From NCBI RefSeq assembly GCF_030247185.1, contig NC_080572.1, positions 180,138,866 to 180,202,865 of the forward strand: a DNA stretch of 64,000 bases, given 5' to 3'. Under the pieces are notes generated by a model, which saw nothing but the letters and a program-made list of their open reading frames with translations, did no database searches and was not told the DNA's origin. The position numbers and the translations under genes were made by a program. How positions within the stretch are numbered: the stretch's first letter is position 1; each line of letters starts with the position of its first letter. Source of the stretch: Malaya genurostris. Lineage: Eukaryota; Arthropoda; Insecta; Diptera; Culicidae. Positions 11,285 through 22,079 of this stretch are shown in pieces.

Positions 11285-12780
11285 CCTCCGTGAAGGTTCC
11301 GTGAACCAGGTGCGGAAGGATGATGAGATTGCGGAATGGATCACTCCGTGGAGCTCGAAGACAGCCCGTGGTCCGTGGACGTACGGACAGACAGCAGCGA
11401 GAGCAGCTTTCAGACGGTTGATCTTAATCTGTTTTCACTTTATCCAGTTCATTCATCGGTACCCCCAAGATCTCTGCGACTCCCTGGATCAAGCGGTGCC
11501 GAGCTGGTGTCATTTCCCGTTCATCCATCCGTCCGTCCGTTCGTCTGTCCTGATGTGTTCGGTCTTACGATACGGATAGCAAACCATCAACAACCTGCGG
11601 TTGTCGATTTCGATTTTTTTTCTTCTTCACTCTCCTTCGGGACCGGGTTGCGGCGCGGCCACAGACATTCCCGCATCCGTACGTGAACCGTGAAGCAATG
11701 TGGTGCGGTTTCAAGGTTGAGGCCGGTGAAGTCTCTTTACCCGGGCCGGGCCTTCATTCATCTTGTGCTATCTGAATCCGTTTTCGATTTCTAAATTGAA
11801 TGTGTTCAGAGATACGTTTAGAAGAATAGTGCGCTTTATGTTCATAAATAAACATGAAGGCAGCCCCGGTGGGCCTCCGGGGTGGAAGCCGGAGAAATTG
11901 ATATCTCATGGAAGATTTGCGTGACGATCGTTTAGAAATCGCCTTATAAAACACTTTCGTTTGTCATCTCTGCCGGGTTGATGGCGGCGATGATGGCGGT
12001 TATTGTTATGCTCCGGAACCGGTGGGAGCGTGATTTCCGCGATAAGCTGCTAGAGCTGTCATACTGATTTTAATTGTTATCATTTGTGGTGTTTTGATGA
12101 AGGATTGAAAGTTGAATAAATTGATGTTGTGGTTTGTTTTAAGACGGACTCGTTGGTTTTTACAAAATATTTAGTGATAAATCGTACCGTCTTTGGAATC
12201 AACATATCTGAAGCAAACAACGATCTTATCAATTCCATAAAAGTTTCGCAAAATAATTTCTGAAATGTTTGGGATGTTGTCTCCAATACCACTACTCAAT
12301 CCAAACAAAACATTACAGATTTCACGGATTAAACGGCAACAATAATTCAAATTTCGGACCTGTCAAAGTTCACCAAACAAAAGCGATCACTTTCGCACAT
12401 CCGGGCAAATTGACCAGTCATCCCGTTCATCACAATTCCTTGATGGTCAAGGATGGTTGGCACGTGTTTTGACTAACTAAGGTTACCCGAGGTCAAACAG
12501 CCTTCAGTGCGATGGTCAGATCACAGGCGGCAGCCGCAGAAGCCGCCACCGGAGGTGACTTTGTTGTCAAATTATGAAACCAAACATTCACTGGTAACTT
12601 CCAAGGAACGACGATCGCCGGACCGGGTGCCGTTTTGGCAGCAGTCGAATTGGAAAGTGTGAAAGTAGCGGCGATTGTAGATCATTATCGCGGTTAAATT
12701 GATTAGAGTCGCCCGCCGGTGAGTTCTGCAGCACGCAAACGTCAATTGTCCTTGGTTTTAGTTTATTTTTTCTTTTAACC
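11285..12780. other. GC-richer, repeat-poor islands 2 and 3
   Basis: Two GC-rich stretches (about 11285-12060 and 12480-12780) flank an AT-rich centre. A CCGTCCGTCC run lies at 11528-11540. Frames up to 116 codons overlap on both strands without recognisable domains. Likely unique non-coding DNA; no exon could be supported. Confidence 0.45.
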
Positions 12781-13620
12781 ACAGGAGATTTAGAGTGAAC
12801 ATTGTTTTACGCATTTGAGCGTTATGATTAATGATTTCCAGAAAGAGATAGAGAGAGAGAGGAGTTTCAAAGGAATGGTGTTGAAATTTTGCACACAGGA
12901 GATTGCGTGATTGATCACTGCTCGATTAGATCAAGCCGGTCAAAAGTCAGATGTTTAAACGAATCAAACATAATTACCGAATAATTTGTACAAACAACAT
13001 CGGTGAAAGGATTTGTTAAGCAGGTTAACGATTTGTGTTATGTGTGGTGTTAGATGGTAGTAACTAATCAAGAGAAGGTATATTTATGGGTCACGCGTAC
13101 GCAATAATGTATTTTGTTTTTGAGGAGATGTTGAAAGATTGAGTTGAATGTTGCCAAATACATTAATTCAATGGCGCACTAGTCGTCGCCGGTCCAGGGG
13201 TTGTGTGGTGAATCTCATTTAGATTTTTTGTACGAGCGCGTGTTCGGATGAGACGATCCAACTCTGTTAGGCAATGCCTCAACAGATCCAAAACCGACGA
13301 TCTCTCTCAAAATTTTTTTGTCGAGCTTACCTCTTGTGGCATTCGTACTACATACCCAGTCTAGCATAATCTGAAATGTTTCATGTACCAAATTGGTATA
13401 CTTCGGGAAACTTGTAATTCAGGTATCTGAGTCTCTTTCCTTCTTCCACTTTTCCATCAATTAGTGAGTTGTTGATTAGTTTCATTACCGTCCATATCTC
13501 TTTGTCAATCAGTGCAATACGGAGTATCATCTAGGTGTACTTCTAATTACTTTCTAGTTTAACTAGATACATGACATTCTATTCTGTTGATAATACATTG
13601 GTGATATTTCATTTCGTGTT
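12781..13620. other. No gene; short GA microsatellite at 12842-12864
   Basis: A GAGA tract lies at about 12842-12864. The rest is AT-rich with no coding signal. Confidence 0.5.
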
Positions 13621-13621
13621 A

Positions 13622-14738
13622 AAGACTGTCCCAGAAAGTGTGGACGCAACCAAAAACCGCTGCCGTTTCGCAATGGTTCAGAATCTGTCAATTTTTATGG
13701 CTGCGTCCTGCTGTTTACACTCTTCTCTAACCACTTGTGCAGTTGTTTATTCGTTTTCATTAGTTTGTTTCGAAATGCGTGGAATTTTAGCAGAACAACG
13801 TGGAAAAATTGTGTACAAATGGTGCACAGAACGCGGAGTGTCACTGAGAAAGATAGCAAAAATGGAAGGAGTAAGTAAAAAAGTGCGAAATGCAATCAGG
13901 AAGTTCGGTGAGGATAACACCTTTGAGGATAAACCGAAAACGGGTCGAAAAAAAAGGTCCTGCTAACAAGAAGCATCGATCAGGCCGAGGGTTCGAAAGC
14001 TGTACAATACGATTCTTGCTGGAAATTTGAACTGCATAGTCATGGACGACGAAACCTACGTGAAACTCGATTACCGGGACCGGGACCACAATATTATACG
14101 GTGCGAGAAAGGCAAGTAATAAACCAGGCCGAGACATCGATTGAAGTAGAAAAATTTGGTAAGAAAGTTATGGTCTGGCAAGCAATTTGTAGCTGCGGTA
14201 AGATTTCGAAATCCTTCATCACCACTGCTTCAATGAACAGCGAAATATATATCAAGGAATGTTTACGAAAACGACTTCTACCCATGATTCGAAGCCACAA
14301 GGATCCTATTGTCTTCTGGCCAGATCTTGCTTCTTGCCACTACTTGAAATCAACGGTAGAATGGTATACTATCAAAAATGTCACTTTCGTCCCAAAAGAT
14401 ATGAATCTACCAAATTGCCCACAACTTCGACCAATTGAGGAATTTTGGGCATTAATCTCAGGAAACATGTCTCGGCAGCTGAAACCATTCAACAGTTCGA
14501 AAAAGATTGGAAAAAAGTGTCAAAACTTGTCGCCAAGAAGTCTGTACGAAATTTAATGAGGAACGTTCGCAAGAAGGTGCCCCAGCTAGTCTACAATGGC
14601 TAAGTAGCAAATGTTGAGAATAATATTCTGTTGTTGTAGTCTAATATTATCAGTATATCGAATAAAATTTGAATATCTAACACTTGTGAATTATTTACAG
14701 CGAAATCAAAGTGCGTCCATACTTTCTGGGACAGTCTT
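13622..14738 (+). mobile_element. DD37E Tc1/mariner-type transposon, decayed
   Basis: The terminal inverted repeats begin AAGACTGTCCCAGAAAGT and are nearly identical at both ends (13622 onward, and 14712-14738 on the other strand). TA target duplications lie at 13620-13621 and 14739-14740. The 1117-bp element encodes a broken transposase. The DD37E signature and mosquito context fit the ITmD37E family. Confidence 0.88.
13775..14557 (+). pseudogene. DD37E transposase pseudogene
   Basis: The first part (13775-13966) encodes a helix-turn-helix start, MRGILAEQRGKIVYKWC then GVSLRKIAKMEGVSKKVR, ending in a basic stretch. A frameshift and an internal deletion of the second DNA-binding module follow at about 13960-14000. 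The catalytic part resumes with MDDETYV (about 14042), then FWPDLASCHY and CPQLRPIEEFW. From the D of FWPD to the E of RPIE there are 37 intervening residues, hence DD37E. The transposase would cut and paste the element at TA sites. It is inactive because of the frameshift and deletion. Confidence 0.85.
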
Positions 14739-15162
14739 TATTTATGTAACACCTTCTGGTACTTCAAGTCATTTATTGGTTATATTGATTGATCTGAGCT
14801 GCCGGCTACCGAGAGAAAATTATTAATTTATGAAACAAACAAGTATTTTGTCGTGAATACGACTTACTTTACTATGGGGTGCCTTTTCAAAATTAGCCAT
14901 ACGGAAGAATGGGCAGAACTTAATCGTGAATATCTCGACTTGTATTAAAGGCAGCAACATAATTCTTTCACCATTTCATCAAAAATATGATCAGGAATTT
15001 AGGATAATATTTTGAACAGTGTGAGATAACCACAAACAACCTCAAATATTAAGTTTTCTCAAACTTTGAAAACAACGCGGAAAATTCTGTACTTTTGCTT
15101 GGCTTTTTCGCGCAAGGACGACGATTTTGAGGTAGTCAGACACATATCTTCAACTGACTGCG

Positions 15163-15170
15163 TATAAAAG
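15163..15170 (+). promoter_or_regulatory. TATA box of the histone-like unit in copy B
   Basis: TATAAAAG lies about 50 bp upstream of the first H3-like block and is conserved in position with copy A. Start-site and CCAAT-type elements could not be assigned. Confidence 0.6.
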
Positions 15171-15214
15171 GGGAACCGTCTTCGAAATTCGATCATTTCT
15201 TCTTGTGCGTTGGA

Positions 15215-15580
15215 TGCAAGCAGACGTCGTGGGACCAGCAGCTTCGGAGAGTGCACCTTCTGCGTGGTTAAAAACCTCAAACGCTCAGGTCGCAACTCTC
15301 ATTTAGACTTCAGTCGTCAGGTGGAGCAGTCGTCGATGAAAGCAGACCTTTTGCGTGGTGCCAAACCTCAAACGCTCAGGTCGTAGTCCTCATTTGCCTT
15401 CCGGTCGTCAAGGCGAGAAGACGCATTAAACCAGTTTCGCATCATTTGGCACTGCGAGCGAATGTGTCGGTTTGTACGCAAAGCTAGTTTCAATTCAAGC
15501 AAGAGCGATTGCATCAGCTGCTGGTGCTTTGCATTGGAGAGAAAGAAAACAAGAAACGAAAAGTGGACAACATTATATAA
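15215..15580 (+). pseudogene. Decayed histone H3-like coding remnant in copy B
   Basis: GCAAGCAG, ACCAGCAGCTTCGG and AGAGTGCACC align with the RKQLATKAARKSAP codons of H3. TTAAAAACCTCAAACGCTCAGG-like sequence follows at the VKKPHRYRPG position. Then come GGCACTGCGAGCG (VALRE), CGCAAAGCTAGTTTC and GAGCGATTGCATCAG (RKLPFQ, REIAQ), GGTGCTTTGCATT (YLVGLF) and AACGAAAAGTGGACAACATT (KRVTIM). The tail-coding block is duplicated in tandem (about 15238-15322 and 15325-15410). The frame is destroyed by indels. The order of blocks and the correctly placed 3' stem-loop support the call. Inferred by eye. Confidence 0.58.
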
Positions 15581-15584
15581 AATC

Positions 15585-15600
15585 AGCCGTTCTTATGGCT
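15585..15600 (+). terminator. Histone-type 3' stem-loop of copy B
   Basis: A 6-bp stem (AGCCGT / ATGGCT, one G-T pair) encloses a 4-base loop TCTT. This is the size and shape of the replication-dependent histone mRNA 3' hairpin (canonically GGCCCT-TTTC-AGGGCC). It is followed by ATGTTATCTAAAGAAC, a purine-rich stretch at the position of the histone downstream element. The same downstream words survive in copies A and C, and a similar AAAGAACTA in copy D. Confidence 0.6.
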
Positions 15601-16034
15601 CTAAATGTTATCTAAAGAACTATTAAGATTACTTCTTTGAAATTCGAAGGTTGAAATCATCAGTTTAGTGAAAATCCAAAATAATTTGATTTGGTTTGTG
15701 CACTTTTCGCTGTGCGAAAATCGTTCGAGATAAATGTTCCGAACTGTGCTAAATATCGTAGAGAACACCACAATTTGATCCTTCTAAAAGTCAGTAATGA
15801 ATCCTGTACAGCATCTTAATAGTTTTTTTCAATGGAATATGCAAATTCGAAATGAGATAATCGACGTCAAAACTCGTTGAAAAGTTTAGTAGTGAAAAGG
15901 GGAAAAGTTTCGCAATTCACACAATCGATCAACTATCAATTCGAATTCGAAAGTGTAAAGAAATCGTGTCAGTTTTATGCGTATTCACGACATCCAGTTA
16001 TGTCTCTGACATTACATACCCGTACTTTTTTTAC

Positions 16035-16609
16035 TATTTACTCAATATACCGATATATGTTATCTCTGTTATTAGCTTTGTAATATTAAGGGATTTGCGC
16101 AATAGTTGATTTTTATCATTCAATTTATAATCTTGAAAGACAAGCAATAACACAGAAGAAGAAAACATACCAAATAAAACTTCTATCCAAAGTTAGTCGC
16201 AAATTGATAAGTTGATTGAAGGGATAATTTAGTAAAATAGAGTAATCAGAAGTGGAACGTTGAAAATATCTGATAATTGAAAGGAAAAAGAAACTCCTGC
16301 AATTGTCGCCTTTTACGACATGGAAGCAGGAACCCAGTGGATCTATTCTTGGTTCATTATTTTCCGCCGGACAAAAACTTAACCGATTCTTCCAAAACAA
16401 ATGAATTTATACAATTTTTACATTTGTTTTTGTCTGGTTTTTGCATTCAAAGTTTTTTTGTTCGGTTCTTGCAAAAAAGATGTCTTTAAACGATTCTTGC
16501 ATTGCAAAGTCCATGTCCGATTTTTGCTCTCAATGTTTTTATCCGGTTTTTACATTCAAAAATACTTAAACGGGTTTTCTAAACTAGGTTGCACTTATCC
16601 GACTTTTGC
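16035..16609. other. No recognisable gene
   Basis: AT-rich. Loosely repeated phrases of the form GATTTTTGCATTCAAAGT recur between 16380 and 16600, suggesting a very diverged ~45-bp tandem repeat. No coding signal. Confidence 0.45.
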
Positions 16610-17026
16610 ATTTAGTCGTTCATATAGGAAGGTTATACATTCACTGTGAAAACCGATTTTTGAATCGAGGCTCGGAGAGCCGAGTATCATATACCATTCG
16701 ACTCAGTGCACTTTTTTTTCATAGAGACGGCTGAGCCGATTTTCACAAACGTAGGTTCAAATGAAAGGTATAATTGCCCCATACAAAGTTCGTGAATTTT
16801 GTTTGCAACTGACTTCCGGTTCCGGAATTACAAGGTGATCAGTGTAAAAATTCTTATTTCAAATTTCTTCCTTACTTTTCTTAGAAATTGCGTGACCGAT
16901 TATAACAAACTTTGTTTTAAAATAAAAACTTTAAAACTTTAAACTTTAACTGTGGTCTCATACGGAATCCATAGTTTTCATCCGGATCCGACTTCCGATT
17001 CCGGAATTAGAGTGTAAAGTGTGTTG
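16610..17026 (+). repeat. Culicid dispersed repeat
   Basis: Contains ACTGTGAAAACCGATTTTTG, GAGGCTCGGAGAGCCGAGT, CATTCGACTCAGT and two CTTCCGGTTCCGGAATTA-like modules. This is the same family as at 9620, 40500 and 51100. It ends at the GGGCACTCTA boundary of the composite at 17027. Confidence 0.8.
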
Positions 17027-17169
17027 GGCACTCTAAAAAATATACACTGGAAAAAATTTTTGATTTTTTTTCTCAATAATTTCAAAATGAACCAGAAAAA
17101 TTAAATTAAAAAAAAATCAGGGTTAGCGGAATATGCTCTTATTGAAACCTACAGATTGATGGCTCTCCC

Positions 17170-17300
17170 ATCCGTCATTTAGGGGTTAGCCAAATTTTGT
17201 GCTAGGGCACATAACCGTTTTCATTATTTTTACGTTTCGTCTTTGACTCATCAGTGCAGAGCAGTTCAAATTGAACTGCTTAGTGCTGAACTCGGCAGTT
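17170..17300 (+). mobile_element. Half copy of the CAGTGCAGAGCAG MITE
   Basis: TCATTTAGGGGTTAGCCAAA, GGGCACATAAC and ACGTTTCGTCTTTGACTCAT are shared with the fold-back MITE at 58481-58690. Only one arm is present here. Confidence 0.75.
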
Positions 17301-17661
17301 CAATCCCATCCGTGCCTTTTGAACAATGAAGAAGTTACAGCTAAAACAGTTACAGATATATTCGAAATTTCAAGTTCTAGTTGAAAGATAATCATTTAAA
17401 CAGTAGAATATTATTCTACAGGTTAAAGGCAATAAATTTGTTCATGATATCCTTTCTTCTAAAAGTAGCTGTTTTTGAGATACAGGGTCCGGCACTCGAA
17501 GTGTAACCAATTAAAAAAGCCATAAATTCAGTTTGGAAAATTACTTTTACTTAATTCAAAGTACAAAATGTGTAAAAATAATACAAAATTCAGAATCAAT
17601 TCACTTTTGCTCGATATGACCACCTTTTGCCTTGACTTGATGACTTGAGAGAGCGAAGGAG

Positions 17662-18240
17662 TTGCTTCGTTTTGCCGAAAGCGGTAAATTTCCGACCATT
17701 GTATTTTCTGACGAGAAAATTTTTCCAATTGAGCAATTCGTAAACTTTCAAAACGATAGGGTTTACTTGACCGACCGTTCATACGAGAATTTGAGTCATC
17801 GATTGGCCACCAGGAGGCAGCACCCGCAACAGATAATGGTTTGGGCCGCTGTAACCGCAGATGGGCGCTCTCCAATCGTTTTCATCGAGCCTGGCGTCAA
17901 GGTAAATGCGACATATTATCGGGAAAGTATTCTGGAGGTTGCTTTGAAGCCGTGGGCAGACAAACATTTCGGTGGCAGACCATGGACGTTTCAGCAGGAC
18001 TCGGCACCGTCTCACAAAGCTCGAGTGAACCAAGAATGGCTGAAAAACAACGTTCCGAACTTCATCACGTCCACACAATGGCTCTCGAATTCACCAGATG
18101 CGAATCCAATGGATTATTCTCTTTGGGCCATTTTGGAGAGCAAAGTCCGAACTAAAAGATACACCAGTCTCGAGGCGCTGAAAAAAGTTATTGTCCGTGA
18201 GTGGGCCAGAATACCTGCAAGTCACATTCGGCCAAACGAA
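17662..18240 (+). pseudogene. DD37D mariner transposase, 5'-deleted
   Basis: The frame starts directly in the catalytic core. VFSDEKIF gives the first Asp (about residue 17), FQQDSAPSHKARVNQEW the second (about residue 113), and SPDANPMDYSLWAILESKVR the third (about residue 151). There are 37 intervening residues between the last two, a spacing seen in maT-like insect mariners. The N-terminal paired-type DNA-binding domain is absent because the left inverted repeat runs straight into the core. Downstream, the same frame reads meaninglessly through the right repeat. Non-functional as a transposase. Confidence 0.85.
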
Positions 18241-18355
18241 GCAACTCCTTCGCTCTCTCAAGTCATCAAGTCAAGGCAAAAGGTGGTCATATCGAGCAAA
18301 AGTGAATTGATTCTAAATTTTGTATTATTTTTACACATTTTGTACTTTGAATTAA

Positions 18356-18940
18356 TAACCTACAGTTCCCAACTATATCCCATTCTAGAACAACACGCCG
18401 TAGTAATAATTTGTTTCGTGTTCGAGCAGCTACAAGTCTTGGTCAAAGACGGATCCTTTTTGTTGGTCCAACTAAATATAATGCACTTCCGCCTGACATG
18501 CGAGGAATAAGCAATCGTGCCACATTTGCGGCTAGACTAAAGTACCATTTTAAGCACAGACTGAACGAGATATTTAGCTAATTTAGTTTTTTGTTTTATA
18601 ATGTAATGTATTTATCGTCAACAGTATTTCATATTAATAACTAATTACCTAATTTAATTTGTACTTTCTTTCCAACATAGCGTAGTAATTAAATTGTGGA
18701 TCCCTTAAAAGGAAATCTTTTCCACTGGGATTCCACTTTAATAAATTGCACATCAAACCATGAATAAATAGAATCTCAGCGGACTTTGAATCAAAATTAA
18801 ATTTGTATTTCTAGTATTATTATTGCCAGTGTCTATTTGTTTCTTGTTTTTCCGCTGAGACTAGTTGCGTCCACTACCAGGGGGCTTCAAATTGAAGCTT
18901 TTTGGTGTGGGGGAGTGTGGTGGGCAAAAAAAAAAAAAAG
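18356..18940 (+). mobile_element. 5'-truncated LINE with poly(A), inserted in the mariner
   Basis: The end of a reverse-transcriptase ORF is readable in the + strand: RAATSLGQRRILFVGPTKYN, ALPPDMRGISNRATFAAR and LKYHFKHRLNEIFS, then a stop near 18581. This resembles the short region after the RT domain in CR1/jockey-like LINEs. A 3' UTR and a poly(A) run (18926-18939) follow. The insert splits the right inverted repeat of the mariner, so it is younger than that element. Confidence 0.72.
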
Positions 18941-19324
18941 TAATTTTCCAAACTGAATTTATGGCCTTTTTAATTGGTTACACTTCGAGTGCCGGACCCT
19001 GTACTTGGATATTTAATTAGAACACCATTTTTTATATGTACATGAATTGTTTATTTGCTTGCTATATCTACAATTATAATATGTACATGAATAATTCTTG
19101 ATTATATTTAAGGTTTTAAGGTTTTGAAAATTATATGAATACTACGTGCATCGTCTTTCGAATACAGTTTTGTGACGATTGTGGTTTCTGAAATCGAAAC
19201 GACAGAATGGTATTTCTGTGTGCCTGGAATAATTTTGGTATTTTTTAAATTTTTTTTTGATTTATTTTGAAATTATTGAGAAAAAAAATTTTTTTTTCAG
19301 TGTATATTTTTTCTAGAGTGCCCT

Positions 19325-19700
19325 ATTGATTCCCTACAATTTCTTCCTGGACGCCATTTTTGTACTATTAACGGTTTCTGAGTTACAACGATTTGAAAAA
19401 GGCAATTTTCGAGATATGCAAAAATACATACGCCCTTTTCAAAAATCAGTCGTGAGTCGGATTGACCTCTCCGTGAGTTCAAAACTTATGGTTTGCCATA
19501 CTGAAGCCATGTGCAAAGTTTCATCCAAATTGGAGAAGGTCGATTCTGATTTTGTCACTTTGTCGTCTACTCATTCCTGGAATTGCTCAGTAGTCACATA
19601 CTCAAAAATGGCTCTCACTCACTTTTCTCGGAGACGGCAGAACCGATATTTCCAACATTAGGTTCTAATGCAAGGTATTAAGGTCCTACATAAAGTACTG
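19325..19700 (+). repeat. Culicid dispersed repeat
   Basis: Inverted copy of 6795-7080, extended by CACTTTTCTCGGAGACGGCAGAACCGAT. This last block belongs to the family also seen at 40640-40700. Confidence 0.8.
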
Positions 19701-19805
19701 AACTTTTTTTCGGTTTCTACTAAAATTTACAGCGTCATTTAAAATACGATGCAAAAATCTTATAAAATCTTTTAAATTAGAATCAAAACTAGTAGAGTTC
19801 GATTA

Positions 19806-19936
19806 TACACGCAAACCTCCGTTTACGAACACTTTTTTTACGTTACCTCTTTTTACGTAACTCTTTTTACGAATCAAATCCCAAATAACGTAAACTTTTT
19901 TTACGAACCAATTTCGTAAAAAGAGGTTTTTGCATC
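19806..19936. mobile_element. Fold-back MITE (AAACCTC...TTTACGAA ends)
   Basis: AAACCTCCGTTTACGAACAC at the left is mirrored by TTCGTAAAAAGAGGTTT at the right. The centre has further TTTACGTAA/TTACGT inverted words. About 130 bp and strongly self-complementary. Relatives lie at 22080-22190, 30044-30140 and 30705-30865. Confidence 0.78.
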
Positions 19937-20171
19937 CTATGAAAACAATTTCCGACTGCATGGAAATTACTACAATATGGGTATTTTCGGGACGGGTTTG
20001 ATGAGTATATACCGGGAAATTATGTTTGAAAACGCATCAAAAATCAAAATGGTGAGTTCAGTTGTATCGGTATTCTTTGACGATCATAACGATACGATTA
20101 TATATCGTTTGAAAAAAGTTATGCTTCTGACAAAGGTATTTCCTGCTAATCATTATTGTTTGAATATTGTA

Positions 20172-20952
20172 TCAGGTGTACAACTTTGCTTCCGCCGTTT
20201 TCCGATAGGTGGCTGTAACGGCTGAGGCTGGTTAAAATACATAGATGTGTACAGTGCCTAACGAATTGTCATCGCCGTTTCAGTGACAGTTGTTCTTGTT
20301 TTCGTATTATTCACGCTCGAAAATGTCTGTTTATGTGCCCAATTCTCGTCATTTGCGGGAAGTTTTACTTTTCTGTTACAATTCGAAAAAAAAATGCAAC
20401 TGAAGCGCATCGAATGCTTTCAGAAACTTACTGTGATGCTGCTCTGAGTAAAAGAACGTGTCGGGAGTGGTTTCAACGTTTTAAAAATGGTGATTTCGAT
20501 GTCGAAGACAAACATGATGGTGGAAGAGAAAAAACCTTCAAAGATGAATAACAATTTACTACGCGCTCTTAAAACCGGGTGAAACCATAACAGGAGATCG
20601 CTACCGAACGCAACTGATGCGTCTTAGTCGCGCGCTAAAAGAAAAGCGGCCACAGCGCCGTATTCCCCAGATGTCGCCCCTTCTGACTTCCACCTATTCC
20701 GATCGAAGGCACACGGCCTGGCAGATCAACATTTTCAATCCTTCGAAGAGTTGGAAAAATGGATTGCTTCATGGATAGCATCAAAAAAGGACTCCTTTTT
20801 TCGAGCCGGGATCCGAAAATTGCCGGAAAGATGGAAGAAAGTTGTCGCTAGCGACGGACAATACTTTGAATAATACATCTGTAAGCACTTTTTCGCAATA
20901 AAGCATGAAATTTTGAAAAAAAAAAACGGCGGAAACAAAGTTGTACACCTAA
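20172..20952 (+). mobile_element. Internally deleted mariner
   Basis: The terminal inverted repeats are TCAGGTGTACAACTTTGC at the left and GCAAAGTTGTACACCTAA-like at the right (GGAAACAAAGTTGTACACCT), with TA on both sides. The 781-bp element keeps both ends of the transposase gene but lacks most of the catalytic middle. Confidence 0.88.
20323..20873 (+). pseudogene. Mariner transposase, middle deleted
   Basis: The N-terminus reads MSVYVPNSRHLREVLLFCYN, then ATEAHRMLSETY, then TCREWFQRFKNGDFDVEDK: a mauritiana-type mariner helix-turn-helix module. A stop and deletion follow at about 20550. The C-terminus resumes as APSDFHLFRSKAHGLADQHF, KLPERWKKVVASDGQYFE and a stop at 20871-20873. The first two catalytic aspartates and about 190 residues are missing, so it can only be a passive relic. 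Confidence 0.87.
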
Positions 20953-21299
20953 TACTATATTTTCGAAATGACCATAACAAGTAGACGTCTGAACAGCTAT
21001 AATAATTTTATATTGTTATAGTTATATTGTATGCTTTCAATATTTTATTGAACAACTCGAAATCTCAATCTAATATTTGGAAGCAAACATTAAAATTTGG
21101 TTTCAAATTAAAGACCGTGTTCTCCAATTTTTTTATTTTCAGTGTTACACTTAGAATTTCAGTTGTTTTGGTGTACGTGATGAAGTCGAAAAAAGTACTG
21201 TTATTCTCATCACGACACATTTGTTTTTATTTAAACTTGTCAAAATCTCATGTCAACTGGCCCGTCGGAATATGATTTAACATTTTGTAACCCATTGAG

Positions 21300-21500
21300 A
21301 AAAAGGGCTATTATTTGGCTCAAGTGGTAAGAGTCAGTTAGACAACCACATAACACTGAATTTCTAACATTCATGAGCAATTCCAAAAATAAAAAGCAGA
21401 TAAACTGGCAGGATAGACTTTCTCCGAATCGGATGAAACAATGTACATCTCTTCAGTATGGCAATCTTCTTGATATAGGAACCTTTTCGACTCAATATTA
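21300..21500 (-). repeat. Diverged culicid dispersed repeat
   Basis: TTTCTCCGAATCGGATGAAA and CTTCAGTATGGCAA match blocks of 6840-6900. The segment flanks the satellite array that follows. Confidence 0.6.
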
Positions 21501-21543
21501 ATTTTTTGAATATCGAAATTTAAAACCGTAACTAAACACTTCC

Positions 21544-22040
21544 AACATCGTTTTCCGTCATCTACCCATTAATCCCGTTCCGAAAATACCCACATTGTAA
21601 AGGTTTTTAAGGAATATCGACAAACCGGAAGTCGCCATCTTGGATTTCCGAACTACTTCAAACATCGTTTTCCGACATCTACTCACAATTCCGGTTCGAA
21701 AATACCCACATTGTAAGGCTTTTTAGGAATATTGATAAACCGGAAGTCGCTATCTTGGATTTCCAAACTAATTCAAACATCGTTTTCAGTCAACTACTCA
21801 TCAATCCCGTTCCGAAAATACAAACATTGTAGGGGGTTTTAAGGAATATCGACAAACCGGAAGCTGCCATCTTGGATTCCCGAACCATTTCAAACATCGT
21901 TTTCCGTCAACTACACATCAATCCCGTTCCGAAAATACCCACATTGTAAGGATGTTTAAGAAATATAGATAAACCGCCATCTTGGATTTTGAACCGACCC
22001 AAACATCATTTTACTGCACCTACTTATCACATCCGTTCCG
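21544..22040. repeat. ~116-bp satellite, four to five units
   Basis: The phrase AACATCGTTTTCCG recurs at 21544, 21661, 21776, 21893 and (diverged) 22002. Each unit also has CCGTTCCGAAAATACCCACA, TTAAGGAATATCGACAAACC and GGAAGTCGCCATCTTGGATT. No coding potential. A related array in mixed orientation lies at 30190-30680. Confidence 0.88.
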
Positions 22041-22079
22041 AAAATGGCCATGTGATTGAGGATATCCACATTCATTACA

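Larger units (their letters stand above)
14846..16030 (+). mobile_element. Histone-derived dispersed element, copy B (best H3 copy)
   Basis: The left end is TTTTGTCGTGAATACGACTT followed by ACTTTACTATGGGG. The right end is GCGTATTCACGACATCCAG followed by TTATGTCTCTGACATTAC. The inner 14 bases of the two ends are inverted repeats (TGTCGTGAATACGA). The same ends bound copies A, C and D. The interior holds, in order, about 310 bp of upstream sequence, a TATA box, H3-like blocks, a histone-type stem-loop and about 430 bp of shared 3' sequence. The element encodes no transposase or reverse transcriptase. Confidence 0.9.
17483..19001 (+). mobile_element. Mariner-type transposon (DD37D) split by a LINE
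   Basis: The ends read CAGGGTCCGGCACTCGAAGT on each strand, with TA duplications at 17481-17482 and 19002-19003. The terminal inverted repeats are very long: 17483-17675 is mirrored in 18236-18355 plus 18941-19001. The right repeat is interrupted by a LINE fragment with a poly(A) tail. Confidence 0.88.
17027..19324. mobile_element. Composite element with 60-bp inverted ends, hosting a MITE, a mariner and a LINE
   Basis: The outer inverted repeats are GGGCACTCTA followed by TATACACTGG and TCTCAATAATTTCAAAATG (17027-17090), mirrored at 19262-19324. Inside lie a partial MITE (17170-17300), a mariner (17483-19001) and a LINE fragment inserted in that mariner. The ends carry no coding sequence and probably define a non-autonomous element into which the others jumped. 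Confidence 0.75.

Noticed and set aside
15059..15295. 78-codon minus-strand frame in copy B
   Set aside because: Antisense of the conserved promoter and H3-like region; not conserved as a protein in copy A.
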